Positions 50,549 through 59,913 of a DNA stretch of 64,000 nt are shown here, piece after piece (the first letter of the stretch is position 1; every line of letters starts with the position of its first letter). The position numbers and the translations under genes are program-made. The notes beneath the pieces were generated by a model. That model was not told the origin of the DNA, searched no databases, and was given only the letters and a program-made list of their open reading frames with translations. The stretch spans positions 14,014,501-14,078,500 of the forward strand of contig OY727094.1 in assembly GCA_963402885.1 (NCBI GenBank), read 5' to 3'. The DNA comes from Antedon bifida (lineage: Eukaryota; Echinodermata; Crinoidea; Comatulida; Antedonidae).

Positions 50549-50824
50549 ATTTCAAATAATTGTAACTTAAAGTTGACAATGGCCTTTCACTATGTAGCAA
50601 ATGCCAATATCAAGGAAATAAATGATAGAATATTTTGTTGACACTAATGTTTAATTCAATGTATTTAAACTGCAGAATTAATATTTATTTGTTAGGAATA
50701 GAGTAAGTGGTATAATAAAATAAAATTTCGATTGAAAATACATCATAGCCGTACATAGAAACTCAGTCTGAGAAGCTTCCGGATCGTAATATACTAATTA
50801 TTACTCTAACATTGAATTCATAAA

Positions 50825-50946
50825 TACCCTTGTACCAAAACAAGGGTTGTGAAAAATTGAGTTGAAACTCAATAGTTGTTCCTCTACACGGAAATCTTTA
50901 GTAAAAGGCGAAAGATTTATGCGTGATGCAGAGAAACCAGAGTGAT
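50825..50946 (-). ncRNA. U5: U5 snRNA, copy 6
   Basis: Intact loop 1, Sm site AATTTTTC and 3' stem-loop, with CACAACCC between them. The proximal element has one change (AATTAATAGG on the plus strand). Confidence 0.93.
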
Positions 50947-51190
50947 TAGAAATCTGTACCTATAGTATATCCATTGCATCACCTATCGAAATTAATAGGT
51001 TTTAATTCATGTAGACCTACCGTACTAAATATTAACGAAATACATAACTCTTGGTCCAGCTGCACTAGAAAGTTTACCACTACCGGTTTAAAACATTTTG
51101 ACTAATAATTTATAAAAATAATAATGTTTATTAATTTTTCTAAACTTTTATTTTTTTAAACAAACAGAAGACAAAAAAAGGATATGCCAC

Positions 51191-51198
51191 ATTTGCAT
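51191..51198 (-). promoter_or_regulatory. U5 copy 6 octamer (DSE)
   Basis: A perfect ATTTGCAT lies about 245 bases upstream of the copy 6 start. Confidence 0.72.
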
Positions 51199-51474
51199 AT
51201 TTCAAATAATTGTATCGTGAAGTTGACAATGGCCTTTCACTGTGTCACAAATGCCAAGATCAAGGGAATAAATTATAGAATATTTTGTTGAAATTAATGT
51301 TTAATTCAATGTATTTAAACTACAGGATTAATATTTATTTTCTAGGCATACTTTAACTGGTATAATAAAATAAAGTTTCGATTGAAAATACACCATAGCC
51401 GTACATAGAAACTCAGTCTGAGAAGCTGTCGGATCGTACAATACTAATTATTATTCTAACATTTAATTCATAAG

Positions 51475-51596
51475 TACCCTTGTACCAAAACAAAGGTTGA
51501 GAACAATTGAGTTGAAACTCAATAGTTGTTCCTCTACATGGAAATCTTTAGTAAAAGGCGAAAGATTTATGCGTGATGCTGAGAAACCAGAGTGAT
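51475..51596 (-). ncRNA. U5: U5 snRNA, copy 7 (probably decaying)
   Basis: Loop 1 is intact, but the Sm site is AATTGTTC, the 3' stem has a mismatch (CCTTTGT/ACAAGGG) and the return strand has CCATGTAG for CCGTGTAG. The octamer is ATTCGCAT (51818-51825) and the proximal element has lost one arm base. As the most upstream full copy it shows the divergence expected at an array edge. Confidence 0.82.
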
Positions 51597-52075
51597 TAGA
51601 AACCTGTACCTATAGTATATCCATAGCATCACCTATCGAAATAAATAGCTTTGAAATCATGTAGACCTAACGAAATGCATAAATCTTGGTCCAGCTGCTC
51701 TAGAAAGTTTAACACTATCGGTTTAAAGCATTTTGAATAATAATTTATAAAATAATAATGTATATTAATTTTTCCAAACTTTAAAAACAAATAAAAGACA
51801 ATAATAAACATTTATTCATTCGCATATTTCAAATACTGTAATTGTGTTTTAAAGTTGACTAATGGCCTTTCAATGTGTAGCAAGTGCCACGTAAAAGGAA
51901 TGAATGGTGGAAATTTGAATTGAATGTATTTTAAAACTTTTAATATTTAATTCGTTGGGCCTACTGGTTTTATAATATAAGGTTTCCATTAAAAATACAT
52001 CATCGCCGTACAATATAATATGTCCCATAGAAACTCAATCTGAGAAGCTGTACAATAATAATTTTTATTATAACA

Positions 52076-52262
52076 TTGAATTCATAGTACTCTTGTATCA
52101 AAACAATTGTAATTGTTATTTTTTTTATATTTCTCTTGGATGCACCTTCCATTTGGTCGAGTGCCACTGTTGTAAAAGTGTAATCTCTAAATAAATTATT
52201 ATTATTATTATTATTAAGGGATTAAAAAATCGAGTTGACACTCAATTAGTAGGGGAACCAGA
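52076..52262 (-). pseudogene. Eighth U5 copy, fragment split by a retroposon tail
   Basis: Plus-strand 52088-52106 matches the U5 3' stem-loop (TACTCTTGTATCAAAACAA). After about 110 foreign bases, 52216-52260 matches the Sm and pre-Sm region (AAGGGATTAAAAAATCGAGT, then GACACTCAATTAGT). The loop-1 half and promoter are missing. It is a dead U5 copy at the upstream edge of the array. Confidence 0.7.
52107..52215 (+). mobile_element. Retroposon 3' end with (ATT)n tail
   Basis: The segment runs TTGTAATTG, GGATGCACC, AGTGCCACTGTTGTAAAAGT, TAAATAAATTATTATT. It matches, in order, the reverse complement of the minus-strand LINE end at 58470-58560 (TTGTAATTG, GGACGCACC, TGTGCCACTGTTCAAAAAGT, AAATAAATATTATT). 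It is a short 5'-truncated insertion of that LINE family or of a SINE sharing its tail. Confidence 0.7.
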
Positions 52263-54745
52263 AAGGGTTTACCTGCACCCTCAAACTATAATAACCTAGT
52301 TTTTTGTTGTTGGCTGAAAAAAAATTAGATGCCGGGGCCAAAATGTCAATATGGTAAAAGTCATAACTGTGAGTAACTTGGTAACTACTGGGTGAATTGG
52401 AAAAATGTTGGTTAAAAACTACTTAGTCATATTTCTATTCACATCTAATCGACAATTTTTGCCAAAAATGGACGGAAGCCCATTTTCTTACCACTGGTGA
52501 AGAAATTGGCCAATCTTAGCAACAATTGATTAGAAAGTGGTTATTTTGGTCTGAAATTACTCACAAAGTATATGCTTATATTTGCCCTAATGTAAAAAAA
52601 ATCAAAGAAGTGTCAATAAACACGTAATTTTGACCTTTGGTATACCGCCAGAACAAACATTTTTGGCTTGGAGCAAATTTTTCATATCTCAGAAGTTGTT
52701 GGTGTCAAAATACTAAGCAGATCCATATTCCTATACACTCTAATGGAGAACGTTTGCCAAAAGTTACCATGAAACTCTATTTTTGACCATTGGTCCAGAA
52801 AATGGCCATATCAAATTCTCAGCAACCATTAATCAGAAAGTTTTAAGTTTAGTCTTAAATTTCTAGCAATCAAATACAAACATTTTGAAATTTTTTCTAT
52901 AGCTGCGAGAACAATTGTTTGTGTGAAGGACATTTACATTCTCAATAACTTGTCGTGATTAATATCAATTTACACTTGTAATCCATGTTGAACGCACAAA
53001 TGTAAAAACGCCCCCAAATGTGAAAACAACCACAAATGTGACAAACGCACCACCCACAAATGTGAAAACGCCCACAAATGTGAAAACGATCATCGCCCAC
53101 AATTGTGCTAACGCCCGCAAATGTAAAAAAAAAGACACTATCGTTCACAAATGTAAAAAAAAAGAAGAAATTTTCACCCACAAATGTAAAAAAAAAAACA
53201 AATTAATGTATATAAATAGGCCTATATTAACATTAACTCGTAAAATACTAAGCTTAAGTATCACAATCGCTTTGGTCTAGCATTAAATTTGATATAAATT
53301 GGTATTTTTTTCACATTTGTGGGCGCTATTTTCACGTTTACGAGTGATGTGTTTTCACATTTGTGGTTGTTTTCACATTTGTGGATGATGCGTTTTCATA
53401 TTTGTGGTTGTTTCCCATTTGTGGGCGTTTTCTTGTGGTATCAACACATTTACCACAGGCAACGTGTTTCAATTTATCATGTGGTACCTGAAAAGTCTCC
53501 ACTTTTTCATAACTTGTTATATTTCGACTTTAATTTAAAGTAATAAACGTATTAATTCCTATTAATTTGAGACCAAAACTATCACTGTGACCTGGTTGCT
53601 AAATATTCGTATGGCCATTTTCTTGATCAGTGGTCCAATATAGAGTCCTTTGTCAATATCAATCAATACGAGTGTATTTTGATATTACGCACAACAATAT
53701 TCGCTAGTTATTCAAAAAATAGAGTGTGAGCTCCTCCTCCAGGAAGTGTAGACGATAGTTTATTCAATTAAATACCACACTAATTGGTATAATTAATACA
53801 TTATTTAGTTTAGTACATTTATTTTAGTGTTTTAGTCTTTTGAGACTAACTTCTGCGACACATTGGGCCATTTTGGCCCAAGAAAGAAGATGTTTTAGAC
53901 GGCTTGCAACATGGGCAGAAGTATCCCAGGGTTCTAACGGGAGTTAGGTTATTCCTCCTGAGCTTACTCAACAACTTGGCTATCTGGGTTTCACTCGATT
54001 TAAAAAAAAAGGTTTTATCATCAGTTCTTCGGATTTAATTTTATATACTATTTCCCACAATATACTTTGATGCTTTATGACTATATTTAATTTGATCTTT
54101 ATTTGCAGTATAATTTTTATTTTTCAAACTACTGACCGCTTCACAGGCGCGGTTCGAAAATGAACAAAATCTAAAATGGCTATCGCCACCAACGGCCAAC
54201 TTAGTTGAAACCAGGAAGTTGCAAGTTAAACCCGTGAACACACCGTGAACCCGGAAATTACTTCTACGGCACGGTGGAAAATCTACCGATTAAATTAGGA
54301 CTTTTGTTTCAAAACCCTTTATAATATATAAATATTGAACAATTATCGTAATAGTGAGAACTGATGTTATCAAATCTACGTTTCGTGTTACATCTGAGAT
54401 AGTTGATGTATGTATCCAAGGCGAAGATTTGTTTTTCCATTGTGCTCATATAGATAGGCCTAAATGTGCTCCACGCAAAAACGTTTGTGCAGGCTATAGG
54501 TTAAATGTCAAAATAGGTGTTTTTTAACATTCTGTGTATTTCTATAGTTTTGAGCAAATATAAATATATACTTTGCGAGTAATTTGAGACTAAATTTATA
54601 ACTTTCTGACTAGTAGTTGATGAGATATTGATATGGCAATTTTAATTAATTTGAGACCAAAATTATCACTTTCTGATCAGTGGTTGCTCAGATATTCATA
54701 ATGATTAATTTCTTGACCAGTGGTGAGAAAAGAGGTTTCCGTCCA
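52263..54745. mobile_element. Foldback-like element of ~125-bp modules with inverted CACAAATGTG arrays
   Basis: The outer arms are inverted copies: 52440-52570 (GGACGGAAGCCCATTTTCTT, CACTGGTGAAGAAATTGG, TTTTGGTCTGAAATTACTCA) matches the reverse complement of 54560-54740. Inner module copies lie at 52780-52870 and, inverted, at 53560-53650. At the centre two opposed arrays of CACAAATGTGAAAAC words face each other around about 53245. No transposase is visible. The modules share words with the interior of the 16.7-19.8 kb element, so the two probably belong to one lineage. Outer boundaries are approximate. Confidence 0.6.
52995..53435. repeat. Inverted arrays of the word CCACAAATGTGAAAACG
   Basis: About nine copies run forward from 52995 to 53190 (AAATGT(G/A)AAAAC with ACGCCC or AACAACC spacers). 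About six run reversed from 53312 to 53425 (TTTTCACATTTGTGGGCG). The core CACATTTGTG is itself palindromic. Spacing is 16-20 bp at the ends of each array and looser in the middle. Confidence 0.85.
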
Positions 54746-54754
54746 CTTGTAGTA

Positions 54755-55040
54755 GAAAACGCCAGCTAATGTCGAAACAACCGTTAATCTAGAACAATCC
54801 ACCGCTAAAATAGTAAAACCTCCGGCTAATGTAGAAACACCAACAGCTTATGTAGTAAATAAAAATCAACACCAGCTTATGTAGTAACGAAAATTACCTC
54901 CCAGCTTATATAGTTACTATTGCTAGCTTATGTAGAAAATGTTTATATTGAATATATCCTCTACATTAGTGGTGGATTGTTCTGCATTAACGGTTGTTTC
55001 GACATTAGCTGGGGTTTTCTACATTAGCGGTTGTAACAAG
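54755..55040. repeat. Inverted arrays of the word CCAGCTAATGTAGAAAC
   Basis: About eight forward copies (54760-54940, with variants such as CCGGCTAATGTAGAAAC and CCAGCTTATGTAGTAAC) face about four reversed copies (54958-55030, TTTCGACATTAGCTGGGG, TTTTCTACATTAGCGGTTG). The layout is the same as the array 1.5 kb to the left but with a different word. There is no coding sequence. Confidence 0.85.
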
Positions 55041-55435
55041 TCCATTTGAACTACAGAACTAAAAATGTGTGTTTGAAATTAATGGACTAATTTCAGTCCA
55101 CTGAATAAAATAGTGGTTTAATCCACTGTACTTGACTATATAAAATTGATAAACATGTTGATAAACTTTACCGTCCATCCTCCTCCATCAGTGTTCATAT
55201 TACAGTACAGATGTAATGAATGTTTACCAATTTTGGCATTTTTAGAAGTTTCGAAAATGTCCTAGACATCTTTTATCTATGATTCTATTACAAAAGACTA
55301 TAGTAAGAAATGATATGTAGAAAAAATAATCACAAACTATTAGTAATATTTCGATAAAGATATAACGTGACATCGACTGGATGTCTTTTTCTGAATATAA
55401 AGTTGCTCTCTTTCATTCATTGTTATTACTAGATG

Positions 55436-55470
55436 GTACGCTCGCTTCGCTCGCGTACCATCTAGGTCGT
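55436..55470. repeat. Perfect hairpin TAGATGGTACGC...GCGTACCATCTA
   Basis: The arms TAGATGGTACGC and GCGTACCATCTA enclose TCGCTTCGCTC, which can pair further. This is a strong, GC-rich hairpin in AT-rich sequence, directly before the start of a LINE 3' fragment. Confidence 0.8.
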
Positions 55471-55471
55471 G

Positions 55472-55790
55472 CCCACAGATGGTTCTCGACTAGCAAAATG
55501 GATTCGTCTTTTAAAGTTGCAAGTGGAAAAATATGGAATGACTTGCCAGCAGATATAAAACATTCACCCACGATTATGTCCTTTAAAGCTAGATACAGAT
55601 CTCATTCTTATCATAACATTCACCTTCCTGTTATTTTTTTTTTATTGACTTTTTATAAACTGTTTTTGTATTGTATTTAAAGTTGTTTCCGTTTTTGTCG
55701 ACAGGACCACAATGCAAAACAGGTATATTCAACTTGATTGTGTATAATCCTGTATAAATATGTTGTTAAATAAATAAAAATAAATAAGTT
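55472..55790 (+). mobile_element. CR1/Jockey-group LINE 3' end
   Basis: A short frame, SSFKVASGKIWNDLPADIKH and SPTIMSFKARYRSH, is the typical C-terminal tail of CR1/Jockey-group ORF2 proteins (S-F-x-V/Y-A-x(2-3)-W-N-x-L-P). It is followed by about 110 bp of 3' UTR and an (AAATAAAT)-type tail at about 55765-55790. It is 5'-truncated, as usual for target-primed insertion. It could be the same family as the plus-strand LINE at 43.4 kb, whose 3' part is missing, but there is no overlap to test. Confidence 0.75.
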
Positions 55791-58469
55791 TACAGAAACG
55801 AATAGACACAGTGATTTATGTACTCAACTAAAATTAGAACCCTGGTAATTACTTCCGAAAGTAATGAGGTGATGTTGTGAAAGTGTGATTTTAGGCATAG
55901 AATATGATGATTGATGAAATGATGCCACGCACATCATTTCATCATTTCCAAAAGTACGAGGCACGTGGTTTTTAGCAACGCACAGACTTCTTTCTGATAT
56001 TTCGGAGCATATGCTGTGATTACCAATCGTCTGGACTCGATCGTCCGACAATCAACATATTCTAGGCCTAAAATCACACTTTAGCAAATATGCTTAGCCC
56101 TAACCTAGAGGCCTATGTAGAAAATATTTTAATCAATATTTTATAATTATGGCTGTATTCATACAATATTCCTTTAGTAGTACGAACGATGTCCACGTAA
56201 AAGACCTAGTCTACATCATCAATTTCGTTGATTTCCTCTGCATCGCATTTTTGAATTTTTTTGGTTGATTCAAAACGATGCCTCGCACTTTGTTATAACC
56301 CATCATCAACCCTACTGCAAAGCATATAATTCTTAATACATAATATTTACCACCGGCAAATATATAATATTCGTTCGTAGTTTCTATTTTTAATAAAATA
56401 TGGTTTTAAAAAAGCGCACGCATCATATTAATTGTAAGAATAATAACGGCTTTTTAAAAATCAATTGGATTTGCTAGTAAAAAAAAATCAAAGTTTAATA
56501 TCTATCAATCAATACGCGCATTGTTATCAATTACTTGTTCGGTTTACTGTGTTATGATTAGATAGCGTACAATATCTAATAATAACAGAAATCACACTAT
56601 CTACTATGTCCATGGAGTATAAATCAATACAGCAAGGATGTTTTCCCAAACTTTAAAAAGAAGGATGTTGTGCTGATTTTATTGTATTTATCAAACGTGC
56701 TCTTTGAAAGTGTATAAATAAATCAGTTGCAATTTATTACGGAAAGTATGAACCCACTTTCTAAAGCATTGAGAAAAAAGGGTTACGCGCGATTTTACTG
56801 AAAAGTCCTTAATACGAATACGAATAAAACTCTAAATACGTCCTATAAAAACATACGTCCTTACGTAAATGTATACATACGCTCTTGAAATTGACATGGC
56901 TCTCGAATACATGAACTTTGGCGTTAATAACTGGAAACTGTAAAAATGAACACAGAGCGAATGAATAACGTCAAACGCGATTTAATTTGTAGCCAAATAT
57001 AATTGCCATCAGAAATTTAAAAGGAAAAATAAACTTTAGACTTGAATTGTCTGTATTGCATGGTATCGGCCTGCCACATTCTTGTCTCATTATTTTATGA
57101 TGGAGTCGTATCTTCATATTTATAAAATTCGTAGCAAACATGGATTGTTTTCTTACAACAACGTCTTGCAATTAAGGAATATTAGTCAGTTTCTTCTGAT
57201 TTCTATTTAGCAAATTCCGATTTAACTCGAAAAGTATAGATCGCATAGGCCTAGGCCTCCTAATAAAATATTAGAGTAAAGGTTTAAGAAATATTTAAAT
57301 TCTAGTTATAAAACACGTTTTTATTATTCACATTCCTTTAAATGAAATTAGATAATTATTTTGTCTCGATTAGACACTAAAAGTAAAGTATTGTTCCATG
57401 TACCAAGGTAGAATTTTTGGTTCTAACGTTTTTTCAGGAAACCTACTGTACGGTTTATAAAAACAAACACATCAGAGCCAAACTTATGTGGAGTTTAATA
57501 AGCTCAAAATAGAATTCAATATTGCACAATATTAAGCTATATAAAATAAGCATAACATAATATGTATTCATTATATAATTGAAAAAATTAAAAATTGAAA
57601 ATACCAACACGAAAATTGACTAATATATATACAGACATATAAAATGTGCAAAGTCAAAATAGAAATATTTATAAAATTCAATATAGCTCACGATATTGTG
57701 ATTTAATGAAATAAAAGAAAATTGCAATATTAAGAAATCAACAAGTTTATTTCGATATTAGATTTAGGCCTAGATATTTAATACTTTTATTGATTTCATG
57801 GTAACTATAATAGATTGGAACCTCTCTATATTTTCATTGATAATAAAAGGTCATAACAAAACAGTAACATTGTTATAGCTTATAATTTTAATAGACTAAT
57901 TGAAAAAAAAAAACAAGGTAGGACATTACAGTGTGTTTCAATATACTATCGATTGTAAATCAAACGATTTTATTTTCTTGTCCTTAAGATTATAGAGACT
58001 TAACATTTTTTTTCATTCTTCATGTTTTATGTTTAAAACATGTGATAAGCCTATCACATCTCCAATACAATCACTGTATATGTTATGCGCCTACTTTTAA
58101 TGGTTTTCAGATAGACCAATTGCTGCAATTCTGAGTGCTACATGATTCCTTCAAAAAGACAAGAATGAACTTACTGCCTTGCATTGCCGAGGTTTTAAGC
58201 AATAACCTTGATCATTTTGATTACTGGCTAATGCCTAATAAAGACATCGGTGAAAGAAACATTCGATTAAAATACAAGTTTCCATGCAGAGGTCGTAGGG
58301 CCGGGGCATATGACAGAACATGGACATTGTCATATTTACAAACTACAGAAAAATATCTTTGGAGACTCTTTAGACTTGCTAAATGAGAAAGGGAAATCCC
58401 CCTTTTTAATCGGTGAGGAGCAAAGATCTTATATAAGATCTTTGGTGAGGAGCTCTGCGCGTGTGTATT
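55791..58469. other. Non-coding stretch with one unrecognised frame
   Basis: No gene is recognised. A plus-strand frame of about 83 codons (58135-58386, ending YLWRLFRLAK) follows a TTTTCAG word but has a stop just upstream, and I know no matching family. A palindrome lies at 58412-58453. Confidence 0.45.
58412..58453. repeat. 22-bp perfect palindrome between 10-bp direct repeats
   Basis: GGTGAGGAGC occurs at 58412-58421 and 58444-58453. Between them is an exact palindrome with half-site AAAGATCTTAT. It may be a footprint or a tiny foldback insertion. Confidence 0.8.
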
Positions 58470-59140
58470 TAATAATAATAATAATAATATTTATTTGGAA
58501 CAACACTTTTTGAACAGTGGCACACATGCGTAGATGGTGCGTCCATACCAATTACAAAATTTAATTCAAAAACAATGGAAAATAAAAACTGAAACTAAAA
58601 TAAAACATATTTGAGATAATGACATAAAATTTGACTCGACGCTAATTCCAAAACTTATTTTCAAACTAAAACTACACTAATACAACTACTAATTTTGCAA
58701 CATCAATGGAAAAGAAAACACTTTTTTAAAATAAAACAGTTCAAAGTTGTAATACAATTGCATTTCTTAGTTTCCAAGCACGGCTTGTGTACATTTTACA
58801 ATAACTGTCAAACACAGCATAAATATCGTGAGAATTATTGTTATGAAATAACGTGCTTCCTAGGACATATTGAACATTAATAGATAGGTCACAAAAAATA
58901 AAATTAACCTAAGTATCTACAAAAGTATTCATTGCAATAAGATTACGTTAAAGTGTTTGCAATTCTTCAATTCTAATACAATGTAACTTAATACTACAAA
59001 TAAACAGGAAATTTTTAACATCTTCTTCACCTGACCCACAAACCTTACACTTATCATTTAGATTATCAATGTTCCACTCATTTGTAATTTTTCCAAGTGG
59101 TAAAGTGTTTGAACGAAGTTTAAATTTATTTAATTGTTGT
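58470..59140 (-). mobile_element. LINE 3' end with C-terminal zinc motif and (ATT)n tail
   Basis: On the minus strand a frame reads KFKLRSNTLPLGKI and then CKVCGSGEEDVKNFLFIC. This is the CxxC...ED..HFL..C zinc-binding tail of many LINE reverse transcriptases, here with N for the usual H. About 420 bp of 3' UTR follow, ending in an ATTATT tail near 58470. The sequence is truncated upstream at about 59140. Its tail matches the insertion in the eighth U5 copy. The gene part is short and dead. Confidence 0.72.
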
Positions 59141-59620
59141 GATATAGGCCTAGCCTAACAGAACAGACTAACTAACTAGCGGAGTATGATTAACATCCTT
59201 AATAACTCATATTAATTCATAATGTATATGAATATACATGAGGAAATATAACTTAGCATTATGAACTACGGTATAACACGGTATTACGATTTATTGTATA
59301 GGCCTAACTGCAGTTTTTTGGTGGTTGACGTCGATCCTTACAATACGCTAAACAAATAAAGACGTGTTCAACTTCAGAGTGTTGCATAAACTGTATTAAT
59401 TAAATTTTATTTTGTATTAATTAAAACAAAATTAATTAAAAAGAAGCAGAGTCAGGTGTGAAATATGTTATAATGGAATATTATATGGAAAATTATTATG
59501 TAGAAAATTATATATTAAGATGATATTATAATGAAGAAGAAAAATATTGCATGGGCTGTCAGTATTAACACATTTTTGTTGATAACCATTTTTTGTTTGT
59601 TTTTGGCATATTTAAAGTCT
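59141..59620. other. Non-coding stretch downstream of the FReD gene
   Basis: Nothing recognisable beyond AT-rich sequence. Confidence 0.5.
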
Positions 59621-59623
59621 GAT

Positions 59624-59629
59624 TTTATT
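59624..59629 (-). terminator. Polyadenylation signal AATAAA for the FReD gene
   Basis: AATAAA on the minus strand, 58 bases beyond the TAG stop of the terminal exon, is the nearest canonical signal. Confidence 0.5.
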
Positions 59630-59686
59630 CATCTTAATTTGTTTGTGTTTTTGTGAGTCAAAACATCTTTAAACATGATATGAGTA

Positions 59687-59913
59687 CTAGTCACGCTTCA
59701 TTTTCATTTCGGCCCAACTCAGGGCCAGAGGATTTCTAGTGTCAGTGAAACATTCAAATGAGTTTCCATACTCTCCATTTAAATGACATGAGAAACAACT
59801 TCGATACCACCAGGCGCCTTTAAATTTCTTGGCACATTCGTCGTCATCCCTGTCATCATTATCTCTGTCACGTGTCGAAAAACATTGCCCTGGACCATTC
59901 TCCAATACATCAA
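59687..59913 (-). CDS. Fibrinogen-related protein, terminal exon
   Basis: This exon encodes the last third of a fibrinogen C-terminal (FReD) domain, found in secreted lectin-like and matrix proteins (ficolins, tenascins, FREPs). A TTTTTTAG acceptor precedes it. The first two bases complete a split GTT codon with the upstream exon, so the frames join. Visible landmarks are FSTRDRDND (start of the calcium-binding loop), C-AKKFKGAWWYRS-C with the family's CX12C disulfide spacing, a CHLNG block in the place of the usual SNLNG, and the closing WAEMKMKRD before TAG. The stretch between LNG and WAEMKM (GEYGNSFECFTDTRNPLALS) lacks the usual W-x-x-W-x-G-x-x-Y-S pattern and has an extra Cys, so ligand binding may differ. 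The ligand is unknown. Confidence 0.88.

Larger units (their letters stand above)
47723..52075 (-). repeat. U5 gene tandem repeat, seven units
   Basis: U5 3' ends lie at 47723, 48347, 48880, 49531, 50181, 50825 and 51475, so the units are 624, 533, 651, 650, 644 and 650 bp. Gene, proximal promoter and distal octamer regions are kept, and indels fall mainly in the spacer. Unit 2 lacks about 110 bp of spacer between its octamer region and the next 3' box. Spacers contain no second RNA gene that I can recognise. Confidence 0.93.

Noticed and set aside
47723..51596. First read as tandem self-cleaving ribozymes because of repeated conserved hairpins
   Set aside because: No hammerhead CTGATGA/GAAA core is present. 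The minus strand matches U5 snRNA throughout, including loop 1 and the Sm site.
58135..58386. 83-codon frame after a TTTTCAG word
   Set aside because: A stop lies immediately upstream in frame and I recognise no family. Kept only as a remark.
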